Assembly: GCA_024515975.1 (NCBI GenBank)
Contig: JAMSKV010000008.1
Span: forward strand, 62,001 to 126,000
From: Endosaccharibacter trunci
GTDB lineage: Bacteria > Pseudomonadota > Alphaproteobacteria > Acetobacterales > Acetobacteraceae
Reading direction: 5' to 3'
DNA length: 64,000 bases
In this document: positions 44,476 to 53,295 of the stretch, piece after piece
Position numbering within the stretch: position 1 is the first letter of the stretch
How the letters are laid out: each line of letters begins with the position of its first letter
The notes under the pieces: generated by a model
Seen by the model: the letters and a program-made list of their open reading frames with translations, nothing else
The model's database searches: none
What the model was told of the DNA's origin: nothing
Program-made: the position numbers and the translations under genes

Positions 44476-45869
44476 GACAGTTCTCCACAGAAGGCGGCGG
44501 CGAGAACAGACTGTCGGAGACTATCCGGAGCTCCTTTTAAGTCCTTGATATCATCCTCACATGCATCTTGCTCATCTAGGAGACGCTCTATATTAGCGAC
44601 AATTTCATATACTTCTTCGATCGGAGGAAGGGGGACACGTATTTCTTTGACAATGGTCGTATTCAAATTCGGTTGTGCAGCCCCCTGATTCAGCGCACGC
44701 AGTTTTTCTGTTTGAGTTTGTAAAAAATAGTAAACGTAAGACTTTACTGGTTCATCCATATTCAGCAATGCGACCGATCCGTCATTGATACACCCGCCAA
44801 TTTTAGTAATCCTCGGAACACCCAAAGTGGCTCCACTGTTTGTAAATAACAGAGTATCGGCCGGAACAAACCTACTATGGTCGCGGCCAAGCTCGGTGAC
44901 AAACTGGTTGGTGGAAGTCAGATATTTGGAATGATTTCTGGTCAGGGCTCCAACGGTAATCCACGGGATCGTACCACCAAAAAAACGGGGATCACCCGCC
45001 GGCCTTGGAGAAGCACCGCGAACAACCTGAGACAGTTGTTGAACCGACGCCCATACCCAGCCTGTCGGTAAAGTCGGCTGGACGGTGTTGTTCGGAGGTG
45101 CAGGCTCCACATAGCCACTTCGGCGTTTTCCTTGGCCTTCCTCCCAAGTCGTTCGACGCTTCCGGAGAATTTGAAATAACAGCTCACCGCCGGTCTCGCC
45201 CGGTGCATTTGCGGCGCGCCAGTCGGCGGTCAGTTCGCCGGTGACGGCGGCCTTGAGGAGGGACTTGCGCCAAGTCGTGAGGTCGGTTCGGGCGCGGGCC
45301 AGGGCTGCTTCGCCATCGTCGATTTCGGCGAAGAGTTCATCGATACAGGCAACGATGCGTTTTTGATGAGTGTATGGCGCGATAGGAACCAGGATCGGCT
45401 CGATGACGGCAGGCCGGACCCTCATCAGCGAACCACCAACGCCAGAGGCGTTCATTGCGAGATAATTACGCAATCCGTCACGCATTAACAGATAGCGCAG
45501 GTAATCTGGTTCGATATTTGCAGTTGCAGGAAAACGTATCCATTCAGTCGAAGCAATGAGCTCTCCGCATTCGTGATCGACGACCTTCCACACCCGGTTG
45601 ATCCGCGGATTGATTTTACATAATAGAACATCACCATGACCAATCGATTGCTTTGCTGAACCGATTTCTGAGCCAACCACTTGCTCTGGGTAACCGGTCG
45701 CGTGACTTGGAACACTGTACAACTGAAAGCTTTTGGAAGGTGAATCCGCTGGATTAATGGACCTATCGCGAATAGAGAGAAATTCGCCGAGTCGGCCCCA
45801 TCGCCAACCGTCTGGCAGCGTCCGAGGACCCTGGACTGGTCCTGCCGCCGCTACATATTTCGCCTTCAC
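44472..45869 (-). CDS. hsdS: Type I restriction-modification specificity subunit
   Basis: 465 residues with two target-recognition domains, each beginning with a conserved opening (LPDGWRWGRLGEFLSIRD at about 18-35 and LPTGWVWASVQQLSQVVRG at about 265-283). Each is followed by a helical spacer (KRIVACIDELFAEIDDGEAA; NIERLLDEQDACEDDIKDL). It should recognise a bipartite sequence. Its recognition domains are AT-richer than neighbouring genes, typical of frequently exchanged specificity modules. It starts 14 bases after hsdR and overlaps hsdM. Confidence 0.93.
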   Translation of the reverse strand: MKAKYVAAAGPVQGPRTLPDGWRWGRLGEFLSIRDRSINPADSPSKSFQLYSVPSHATGYPEQVVGSEIGSAKQSIGHGDVLLCKINPRINRVWKVVDHECGELIASTEWIRFPATANIEPDYLRYLLMRDGLRNYLAMNASGVGGSLMRVRPAVIEPILVPIAPYTHQKRIVACIDELFAEIDDGEAALARARTDLTTWRKSLLKAAVTGELTADWRAANAPGETGGELLFQILRKRRTTWEEGQGKRRSGYVEPAPPNNTVQPTLPTGWVWASVQQLSQVVRGASPRPAGDPRFFGGTIPWITVGALTRNHSKYLTSTNQFVTELGRDHSRFVPADTLLFTNSGATLGVPRITKIGGCINDGSVALLNMDEPVKSYVYYFLQTQTEKLRALNQGAAQPNLNTTIVKEIRVPLPPIEEVYEIVANIERLLDEQDACEDDIKDLKGAPDSLRQSVLAAAFCGELS

Positions 45870-45883
45870 GCCCGCCTCCGCCC

Positions 45884-48628
45884 CTACGCTACCAGGGCGT
45901 CCTGAAGCGTTTCGAGGAGCGTGTCGAGGCTAGGGCCGAAAGCCCGTCGGGCGCCGACGATGCCGCCGCGGGGGGCGAACTGGTCCTGGAGGTCGGCGGG
46001 GGCGATCTCGATGTTGGCGGCCAGGTAGTCGCGGATGGCTTCGAGCCAGGCGCGCTGGTCCGGGGTGTAGGTGCGGCCGGCCTTGTCCTCGCGGCCGAGC
46101 CAGAGGTTGAAGCGGCCGGCCATGTCCGACGACAACGGCGCCAGGGTGTCGCGCTGGCCGAGCGCGAATCGGACCAGGGCGACGATATCGGTCAGGGTCT
46201 TGGCCGGGTTGGCGCGGACCTTGTCGGCACGCAGGCGGCGATAGGCGCTCCACAGGGCCAGCGGGTCCAGCAGCCAGGGCGGTTGCAGCATGGCGTCGCG
46301 CAGATCCTCCAGAGCGGCGTAGGTCAGGCGGCCATGCGCGGCGAGGCCGGCGGCGGGCTGGGCGTAGAGGATGCGCAACGCGGCCAGGCGGTCGCGGTGG
46401 GTGTGAAGGAAGCGGTCGAAATCGGCGATCACGGCGGTGGCGCGACCCTCGTCCCAAAGCGAGGAAACGACGACGTCGTGGCTGATGTCGTCGATCACCA
46501 CCTCGGAGAGCTTCTTCTGGTCGATCAGCACGCGGCGCAGGGCGGGGTCGTCGAAGATGGCGAGGGCGCGGGTTCGGCGCTCCTCGGCAACGGCGGCCAC
46601 CTGTTCGTCGGTGGCGGCGGGGCCGTGGGTCTGGCGGGCCTCGGCGTCGGTGGCGTCGGGGTCGAGCGCGGCGACCAGGGTGCCGGCGATCGCGGACAGG
46701 GGCTGGCCGGCGACGGCCTCGATCCGCGCCCTGCCCTCGTCGGACAGGCGGCGGTCGAGCCGGGCCAGACGGGCGGCAAGGGTGGAGACCGCGTCCTCGT
46801 CGCTGCGGCCACTGGCGACCTGTTCGAGCAGCTTCTCGAAGCCGATGACGCGGTCGCGTTCCAGGGGCACGGTCTGGAGCTTGAGGCTGTCGGTGACGCC
46901 GACGGCATCGACCAGGACGAAGCGATCCTTGACGCCTGCGCCGGGGGTGATGGTGGCGAGCGTTGCCGGGTCGATGCTCCGGACGCCGCGGCCGCGCATC
47001 TGCTCGAAATAGACCGAGGAGCGCACGTCACGCAGGAAGATCAGCGCCTCGATCGCCTTCACGTCGGTGCCGGTGGCGATCATGTCGACGGTGACGGCGA
47101 TGCGCGGTTCGTAGTTGTTGCGGAAGGCGGAGATCAGCGTCTCGGCGTATTTCGCACCCACCTTGTAGGTGATCTTCTGGGCGAAGTCGTTGCCACGGTC
47201 GAACACTTCGCGGACCAGGGTGACGATCTCCTCGGCGTGGTGGTCGTCCTTGGCAAAGATCAGGGTTTTGGGCACCTCTGTGCGCCCGGGGAACAGGGTG
47301 GTGGACAAGGTGTTGCGATAGGTTTCGAGAACGGTTCGGATCTGGTTGCGGGCGATGACGCTGCGGTCAAGGTCCTGCGCCGCATAGACTAGGTCATCGT
47401 CAAGGAGCTTGTAGCGCTGGGCGCGGGTGTGGCGGTCACGCACCGGCAACGTGTATCCGGCGTCGACGCGGCTGCCGTATTCGCCGATCCGGGTGCGGAT
47501 ACGAAAGATGTCGAACGGAACGTTGACGCCGTCGGCGACGGAGCGTTCGTAGGGGTAGTCGGCGACCAGGTTCTCGTCGAAGAAGGCGGCGGTGTTGAGC
47601 GTCGGCGTAGCGGTCAGGCCGACGATATGGGCGTCGAAATAATCGAGCAGCTGGCGCCAGTTTCCGTAGATCGATCGATGGCATTCGTCGACGACGACGA
47701 TGTCGAAGGTTTCCGGTGGCATCGAGGCGCTGTAGGTGAGCTGTTTCGGCGGGGCGATCCAGCCGCGCTCGAACTCGCTTGCCTCTTCTTCGTCCTCCGA
47801 CAGATCGACACCGGTCAGTTGCGCAAAAACACGCTGGATGGTGGAGATCACCACCTTGGCCGGCTCGTCCAACCCGGCGGGTCCGAGGCGCTGGACGTTG
47901 TAGAGCTCGGTGAACAATCGACCGGTGCCGGGCGGGCGGTAGGCCTGGAACTCCTTCAGGGTCTGACGCCCGAGGTTGTTGCGGTCGACCAGGAACAGGA
48001 TGCGGTGTGCGTCGGCATGAGCGAGCAGGCGGTAGGCAAGCGTCGCCGCGGTGAAGGTCTTGCCTGCTCCGGTGGCCATGCGGACGAAGGCGCGAGGTCG
48101 ATCCTGGGCCAGGGAGGCTTCCAGTCCCTCGATCGCCTCGATCTGGCAGTCGCGTAGCCCGTCTTTTACAAGCGACGGCATGACGGCGAGGCGAGCCCGG
48201 AAGGACGAGTTGGCCTTGAGCCAACGGTGCAGGGTTTCCGGGCGAGGAAACGCGAAAAGACGCCGGGAACGGCGAAGTGGGTCGAGCCGATCGGAAAAAA
48301 ACGTCTCCGTTCCCGAAGCCTGGTAGTCCAGGCGCAACGGGTTGCTCCAACAAGCCAAGTGCTGGCCGGGCGGGGGTTGGTAACCTTGTGCCTGATGGGT
48401 GACGCCAGACAAGGTCGTGCCTGCAGGCTTTGCCTCGATCACCCCGCAGGCCCTGCCTCCTACGAAAAGGAGGTAATCACAAGGGCCGGTGGCCATCGGG
48501 TATTCCCGCACCGCGACGCCGAGGGAGGCTGAGCGGTTCAGATCGGCTCGATCCTGGATGATCCAGCCAGCGGCCAGCAGCTGAGCGTCGATCTTGGCTC
48601 GCGCTTTTGCTTCTGGTGTCGCAGTCAT
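45884..48628 (-). CDS. hsdR: Type I restriction-modification endonuclease/translocase subunit
   Basis: 914 residues. The N-terminal nuclease has D51 and E65-x-K67 (GVIEAKP), the PD-(D/E)xK core. Then comes a superfamily 2 motor: Walker A RMATGAGKTFTAATLAYRLL (about 181-200), IVVDECHRSIYGNW (DECH box) and VGLTATPTLNT, with a helicase C-terminal half (DMIATGTDVKAIEALIFLRD; MRGRGVRSIDP). A helical C-terminal domain for complex assembly follows. It cuts DNA at a distance after ATP-driven translocation. It reads intact and is the first gene of the operon. Confidence 0.95.
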   Translation of the reverse strand: MTATPEAKARAKIDAQLLAAGWIIQDRADLNRSASLGVAVREYPMATGPCDYLLFVGGRACGVIEAKPAGTTLSGVTHQAQGYQPPPGQHLACWSNPLRLDYQASGTETFFSDRLDPLRRSRRLFAFPRPETLHRWLKANSSFRARLAVMPSLVKDGLRDCQIEAIEGLEASLAQDRPRAFVRMATGAGKTFTAATLAYRLLAHADAHRILFLVDRNNLGRQTLKEFQAYRPPGTGRLFTELYNVQRLGPAGLDEPAKVVISTIQRVFAQLTGVDLSEDEEEASEFERGWIAPPKQLTYSASMPPETFDIVVVDECHRSIYGNWRQLLDYFDAHIVGLTATPTLNTAAFFDENLVADYPYERSVADGVNVPFDIFRIRTRIGEYGSRVDAGYTLPVRDRHTRAQRYKLLDDDLVYAAQDLDRSVIARNQIRTVLETYRNTLSTTLFPGRTEVPKTLIFAKDDHHAEEIVTLVREVFDRGNDFAQKITYKVGAKYAETLISAFRNNYEPRIAVTVDMIATGTDVKAIEALIFLRDVRSSVYFEQMRGRGVRSIDPATLATITPGAGVKDRFVLVDAVGVTDSLKLQTVPLERDRVIGFEKLLEQVASGRSDEDAVSTLAARLARLDRRLSDEGRARIEAVAGQPLSAIAGTLVAALDPDATDAEARQTHGPAATDEQVAAVAEERRTRALAIFDDPALRRVLIDQKKLSEVVIDDISHDVVVSSLWDEGRATAVIADFDRFLHTHRDRLAALRILYAQPAAGLAAHGRLTYAALEDLRDAMLQPPWLLDPLALWSAYRRLRADKVRANPAKTLTDIVALVRFALGQRDTLAPLSSDMAGRFNLWLGREDKAGRTYTPDQRAWLEAIRDYLAANIEIAPADLQDQFAPRGGIVGARRAFGPSLDTLLETLQDALVA

Positions 48629-48731
48629 GACGAAGTATGGGAACGTTACGTCAGGAGACGCAAGCTGCGCTCACGGATCGAGGTGCAGGGGCCGCCGGCC
48701 CTTGCCGGCTATGGGCAGCACCCATGCTTGC

Positions 48732-49898
48732 CTATTTAAATGTCCGCCACGTCTCGCCCCACGCCCAGTCCAGCCAGGGCAGCGCCGCGCGGATGTCCGC
48801 AGTCTCCACCGTGGCCCCGCCCCACAGGCGCAGGCCAGGCGGCGCATCGCGATAGGAACCGCAATCCAGTGCCGCGCCCTCCTTGTGCAGCAGCGCGGCG
48901 AGCGATTTGGCCACGCGCGGCTTCTCGTCCGCCGGCAGCCCGTCGAACCAGTCGCCGCCGAGGCGCAGGCAGATGGAGGTGGAGGAGCGGATCGCAGGAT
49001 CGGCGGCGAGAAAGAACGCCCAGTCGTTGCCTGCTTCCCATTCGGCGATGGCGGCGAGGTTGGCCTCGCTGCGGCGGATCAGCGCGGGCAGGCCGCCGAT
49101 GCTCTCCGCCCAGCGCAGTCCATCGAGCGCATCCTCGACACACAGCATGGAGGGGGTGTTGATCGTGTCGCCGCGAAAGATGCCCTCGATCAGTTTGTTT
49201 TTGTTGGTGAGCCGGAAGATCTTCGGCAGCGGGCGTAGAGCGGGCGCCGCCTCCAGACGGGCCACGGCGCGCGGCGACAAGGCCAGCATGCCATGCGCCG
49301 CCTCCCCGCCCAGCACTTTCTGCCAGGACCAGGTCACCACATCGAGCCTGTCCCAGGGCAGATCCATGGCGAACGCGGCGGAGGTCGCGTCGCAGATCGC
49401 CAACCCGTCGTGCTCGGCCGGGATGGCCTCGGCGCCGGGCATGCGGACGCCCGAGGTGGTGCCGTTCCAGGCGAACACCACGTCGCGCGACCAGTCCACC
49501 GCGCCGAGATCCGGCAACGCGCCATACGGGGCAGACAGAACGCGCGCGTCGTCCAGAGCAAGCTGGCTGGTGACGTCACTGGCCCAGAGGGCGGAAAAGC
49601 TCTCGAAGGCCAGCACGTCCACCGGGCGTGTGCCGAGCAGCGACCACAGCACCATCTCGACGGCGCCGGTGTCGGAGGCCGGCACGATGCCCAGACGCCA
49701 ATCCGTCGGCATGCCCAGCACGGCGCGCGAGCGGTCGATCACCTCGCGGAGGGAGGCGGCGGTGTCGGCAGCGCGATGCGAGCGTCCGAGCGCGGCGCCC
49801 CGAAGCGCATCCAGGCTCCAGCCCGGCCGCTTGGCGCAGGGGCCGGACGAGAAGCGTGGGTTGTCGGGAAGGCGCAGCGGCCGTTGGGAGGTGCTCAT
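48732..49898 (-). CDS. serC: Phosphoserine aminotransferase
   Basis: 388 residues of the alphaproteobacterial SerC type. It has the opening NPRFSSGPCAKRPGWSL (13-29), PLP lysine K194 in VTWSWQKVLGGEAAHG, and INTPSMLCVEDALDGLRW. It converts 3-phosphohydroxypyruvate and glutamate to phosphoserine in serine synthesis. serA, often the next gene, is not seen here. It follows hsdR on the same strand after 100 bases but is unlikely to share function with it. Confidence 0.93.
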   Translation of the reverse strand: MSTSQRPLRLPDNPRFSSGPCAKRPGWSLDALRGAALGRSHRAADTAASLREVIDRSRAVLGMPTDWRLGIVPASDTGAVEMVLWSLLGTRPVDVLAFESFSALWASDVTSQLALDDARVLSAPYGALPDLGAVDWSRDVVFAWNGTTSGVRMPGAEAIPAEHDGLAICDATSAAFAMDLPWDRLDVVTWSWQKVLGGEAAHGMLALSPRAVARLEAAPALRPLPKIFRLTNKNKLIEGIFRGDTINTPSMLCVEDALDGLRWAESIGGLPALIRRSEANLAAIAEWEAGNDWAFFLAADPAIRSSTSICLRLGGDWFDGLPADEKPRVAKSLAALLHKEGAALDCGSYRDAPPGLRLWGGATVETADIRAALPWLDWAWGETWRTFK

Positions 49899-50085
49899 GG
49901 GAACGGCCCGTCTCGATTGGCGTGTGACGCGGGGAACGGCGGAACCCGCCGAACCGGACGGCGCTCCTTATATCCGAGCGCGAACCGCGCGGTCACCCGC
50001 CGTCGCACATGGCCGCTCATCGGACCGCATACGGCGCCAGCCTTCCGTTCCCGGAGCGATGGCACGATTGTCTGTTTGGAGACGG

Positions 50086-50170
50086 TGGTGCGGGTGGTCG
50101 GGCTTGAACCGACACTCCTTGCGGAACCGGATTTTGAGTCCGGCGCGTCTACCAATTCCACCACACCCGC
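50086..50170 (-). tRNA. tRNA-Leu (anticodon CAA)
   Basis: An 85-base class II tRNA with a long variable arm. The acceptor begins GCGGGTG and ends CACCCGC-A-CCA; anticodon stem CCGGA/TCCGG surrounds CTCAAAA, anticodon CAA, reading UUG. The T-arm is GTCGG-TTCAAGC-CCGAC. CCA is encoded. Confidence 0.95.
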
Positions 50171-50226
50171 AGCCGAGAGGCTTCTAGCCTATTTCAGCCG
50201 GTTCCAAAAGAGTGTGCCGGACCGGA

Positions 50227-50994
50227 TCAGGCGGCTGGAACGGCCGGACGATGGATGCCGCATTCCGTCTTGCCGCTTCCTGACCAGCGTCCGGCCCGGG
50301 CATCCTCACCCTCGCCCACGGCGCGCGTGCAGACGGCGCAGCCAATGGACGGGAAACCGCGCGCCACCAGCGGATGCGCCGGCAGGTGCCGCCTGGCGAA
50401 CTCGGCCTGGATGCGCGGGCCGTCCCAATCGGCGATCGGATTCAGCTTGAGCTGACCGCCATCCAGCTCCACGAACGGAATCGCCGCCCGGGTGCTGGCC
50501 TGATGACGCTTGCGCCCGCTGATCCAGCCCTCGAATCCGCTCAGGGCATCCGCCAGCGGCTCGACCTTGCGCAGCGCGCAGCATGCGTCAGTGTCGTACT
50601 GCCACAGCTCTCCGGTCGGATCGCGATCAGCCAGGGCCGCCCGGCCGGGCGACACGGAGCGCACGTCAAGCAGGCCGAGATCGCGCGTGAGCGTGTCGCG
50701 ATAGGCCAGCGTCTCAGGGAAATGCTTGCCGGTCTCCAGGAACAGCACCGGCACGGTGTCGTCGATCTCGGCGATCAATGCCAGCAGCACCGCGGATTCC
50801 GCTCCGAACGACGAGACGGTCGCGATCCGGCCCGGCAGCACATGCAGAAGGGCATGACGCAGAAGCACGCGGCCATCGGCGCCTTGGTTCTGAAGCGCGG
50901 TCAGGCGGGCGAAAGCGTCCTGGACATCCCGCGCCTCGGCCCTCGCGCCCGGTATATCCGATTCAGGAGCGTGGAAGTCGGATTGCAGGTCCAT
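50227..50994 (-). CDS. cysH: Adenylyl-sulfate (APS) reductase, 4Fe-4S type
   Basis: 255 residues. The two cysteine pairs C138-C139 (TDACCALRKVEPL) and C219-x2-C222 (SIGCAVCTR) mark the 4Fe-4S-binding APS-reductase branch, unlike enterobacterial PAPS reductases, which lack them. The catalytic cysteine is C245 in ECGIH. It reduces activated sulfate to sulfite with thioredoxin electrons. SSFGAESAVLLALI is the P-loop-like nucleotide site. No cysDNIJ genes are in the window. A solute-binding protein gene lies upstream on the same strand, 128 bases away. Confidence 0.9.
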   Translation of the reverse strand: MDLQSDFHAPESDIPGARAEARDVQDAFARLTALQNQGADGRVLLRHALLHVLPGRIATVSSFGAESAVLLALIAEIDDTVPVLFLETGKHFPETLAYRDTLTRDLGLLDVRSVSPGRAALADRDPTGELWQYDTDACCALRKVEPLADALSGFEGWISGRKRHQASTRAAIPFVELDGGQLKLNPIADWDGPRIQAEFARRHLPAHPLVARGFPSIGCAVCTRAVGEGEDARAGRWSGSGKTECGIHRPAVPAA

Positions 50995-51122
50995 GATCGG
51001 TGGAATCCCTTGGAGCGCGGCCAGATATAAAGGACGCGTTCCGAAAGGGAAGGTTTAATTCCACGCAGCAGAGCTGGATTGTGTTCAGGACAGACCAACG
51101 TCGTCGAAACGTGAAAAGACCG

Positions 51123-52190
51123 TCAGCCGCGCAGAATGGTGGCGCAAAACCGTTTGGAGATGGACCCGGAATCCTGGTTCTCGTCCACCAGCCCGATCAG
51201 CTTCAGCTCGTCCACATATTGCGCGATCTGTTCGCGTAGTTCCTGCCCGACCGGATGCACGTCGTGCTTCTCCGCCTGGAGCATCTTGAGGATCGAGTCC
51301 TGCGGCATGTCGGGGATCTGATCGGCCATCACGCTGGCGGTCTCGGCGAGGTGGCTGGCCACGACGCGCGCGGCCTCCTGGAACGCCAGCACCAGGGACA
51401 CGGCCGCACGCGGATCGCGCGCCAGCAGATCGTCGCGCGCACCGAGTACGCGCACGACGCGCGCGCTGTAGCTTCCCGTCATGGAGCTGGCCAGCTCGGC
51501 CAGGTGCAGGGATTGCTGCGCCTCCCAGATCACCGGATCATGCCCGCCCACGGCCTGCACCTGGCCGCTGGCCAGGACCTCGCCGAAGCGTTCGGGCGCT
51601 ACCGAGATCCAGGTGACATCCTTGTTCGGATTCATCCCCTTGCGACGCATGACGATGGAGAAGAACAACCGATCCGCCCCGGCATCCGGGCCGCCGGCGG
51701 CATCCGGCAGGGCGATGGCGTGCCGGTACAGATCCTCGATCCGCTTGAAGCGCGAGCGTCGGTCCACCAGCAGGCGCGAGCTGCCGCTTTGCAGGCCGCA
51801 GATCAGCTTGGCCTCGAGCCCGCCGAGCAATTGCGGCAACCAGGACAAGGCCGGCGCGATCGCGACGTCCGCGGCGCCGGTCCGCAGCTGGTCCAGAGCC
51901 TGCCGTCCCGTATCTGCGCCATCCAGGACGGTGATGTCGAGGTTGTAGCGATCCAGAAAGCCGTCGCGCAGCGCCATGGCCAGAACCGGATCGTGCGATG
52001 GATGCGGGCAGGCGAGCTTCAGCTTCCGGAACACGCCATCCGGCTGCGCATGCTGCTCCTTCTCCGCCTGGTCGAAGCGGTCGCGCAGCAGAATGCCGCC
52101 GCCCGCCAGCACGCCGATCCCGGCAAGACCACCCAGAACCGCGCGTCGGCCCGGGCGGACGAGGGAGCGAGAGAAGGGGCGCAGGCTCAT
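51123..52190 (-). CDS. ABC-type nitrate/sulfonate-like solute-binding protein
   Basis: 355 residues from the ATG ending at 52190. The N-terminus has a twin-arginine-like export signal (PGRRAVLGGLAGIGVLAGGG, about 13-32). The mature part is an NMT1/SsuA-type periplasmic binding protein (LKLACPHPSHDPVLAMAL; GAADVAIAPALSWLPQLLGG; ADRLFFSIVMRRKGMNP). Such proteins feed sulfonate, nitrate, taurine or thiamine-precursor importers. No permease or ATPase gene is adjacent, so it is an orphan or works with genes elsewhere. Proximity to cysH hints at sulfur compounds, but they need not be co-transcribed. Confidence 0.8.
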   Translation of the reverse strand: MSLRPFSRSLVRPGRRAVLGGLAGIGVLAGGGILLRDRFDQAEKEQHAQPDGVFRKLKLACPHPSHDPVLAMALRDGFLDRYNLDITVLDGADTGRQALDQLRTGAADVAIAPALSWLPQLLGGLEAKLICGLQSGSSRLLVDRRSRFKRIEDLYRHAIALPDAAGGPDAGADRLFFSIVMRRKGMNPNKDVTWISVAPERFGEVLASGQVQAVGGHDPVIWEAQQSLHLAELASSMTGSYSARVVRVLGARDDLLARDPRAAVSLVLAFQEAARVVASHLAETASVMADQIPDMPQDSILKMLQAEKHDVHPVGQELREQIAQYVDELKLIGLVDENQDSGSISKRFCATILRG

Positions 52191-52302
52191 GGAAACGGTG
52201 CTCCCGAGGATGGGCAGGGGGGCCGGTCGCGAAACTGACACGAATCCCGCAAGGGGGGTCTTTACGCGCCCTCGCGAGCTCCGCTATAGGGTGCGCCGCC
52301 GG

Positions 52303-52377
52303 TCCCGGATAGCTCAGCGGTAGAGCAAGCGACTGTTAATCGCTCGGTCGTAGGTTCGATCCCTACTCCGGGAGCCA
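52303..52377 (+). tRNA. tRNA-Asn (anticodon GTT)
   Basis: Acceptor TCCCGGA/TCCGGGA, D-arm AGCTCAGCGGTAGAGC, anticodon stem AGCGA/TCGCT around CTGTTAA with anticodon GTT, T-arm GTAGG-TTCGATC-CCTAC, discriminator G and encoded CCA. 75 bases. Confidence 0.95.
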
Positions 52378-52454
52378 GGCATCTTCTCATATATATGGAT
52401 GCCGTCGTTCCACACGGCTTGTGGTGCTGCCGGGCGGGCGGCAAGATCGTCCGC

Positions 52455-52805
52455 ATGACAGAGCCACGCCCGACCGTCGGACTCGATCATTTCGAGGCGC
52501 TCGACATCCGCGTGGGCACCGTGACGGATGCCCAGCCCTTCCCCGAGGCCCGCAAGCCGGCGATCAAGCTATGGATCGATTTCGGCGCACCGATCGGAAT
52601 CAAGCGCTCGTCAGCGCAGGTCACACGGCATTACAAGCCGGACCAGCTGATCGGACGGCAGGTCTGCGCGGTGGTGAATTTCCCACCCCGGCAGATCGGA
52701 CCGTTCATGAGCGAAGTGCTGACGCTGGGGCTGCCGGACCGGACCGGCGAGGTGGTCCTGGTGCGGCCCGATCATTCCGTGCCCGATGGGGGAAGATTGT
52801 TCTGA
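52455..52805 (+). CDS. csaA: tRNA-binding (CsaA-like) protein
   Basis: 116 residues forming a single OB-fold tRNA-binding domain like CsaA and the C-terminus of Met[41 protein letters not shown], and [20 protein letters not shown]. CsaA has been described as a secretion-related chaperone and binds tRNA; its cellular role is unclear. Its stop overlaps the next start (TGATG at 52803-52807), so it is coupled to gpt. Confidence 0.88.
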   Translation: MTEPRPTVGLDHFEALDIRVGTVTDAQPFPEARKPAIKLWIDFGAPIGIKRSSAQVTRHYKPDQLIGRQVCAVVNFPPRQIGPFMSEVLTLGLPDRTGEVVLVRPDHSVPDGGRLF

Positions 52806-53293
52806 TGGCCATCAACTACGCCACCGTCACCTGGGACCAGCTGCATCGGGATGCCCGCCTTCTGGCGGAGCAATTGATCCCGCACGGACCGTTCAAGGGC
52901 ATCGTCGCGATCACGCGCGGCGGGCTGATCCCGGCCGCGATCATCGGCCGCGAGCTCGACCTGCGCCTGATCGAAAGCATCTCCGTGGTCTCCTACGACC
53001 AGGAGAATAGCGGCGAGCAGGCGCAGGGCGAGCCGCAGGTGATCAAGCCTGCCGCGGCGGCTGGCGACGGGGACGGGTTCCTGATCATCGACGATCTGGT
53101 CGATTCGGGCGTCACCGCCAAGCTGGTGCGCAAGCTCCTGCCCAGAGCCTATTTCGCCTGCCTTTACGCCAAGCCCTCCGGCCGCCCCTTCACCGACAGG
53201 TTCGTGGTCGAAGTGCCGCAGGACACCTGGATCCTGTTCCCCTGGGACACGGCCCCGCTGTTCGTGCCGCCTTTGGCCCGCAAGACGGGGTGA
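52805..53293 (+). CDS. gpt: Xanthine phosphoribosyltransferase
   Basis: 162 residues of the Gpt/XGPRT family. The PRPP-binding motif is [17 protein letters not shown] (about 97-113); the N-terminal [20 protein letters not shown] and the C-terminal [12 protein letters not shown] are also typical. It salvages xanthine and guanine. It starts on the stop of csaA, and its own stop overlaps or abuts the murQ start, giving a compact three-gene operon. Confidence 0.9.
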   Translation: MAINYATVTWDQLHRDARLLAEQLIPHGPFKGIVAITRGGLIPAAIIGRELDLRLIESISVVSYDQENSGEQAQGEPQVIKPAAAAGDGDGFLIIDDLVDSGVTAKLVRKLLPRAYFACLYAKPSGRPFTDRFVVEVPQDTWILFPWDTAPLFVPPLARKTG

Positions 53294-53295
53294 GC

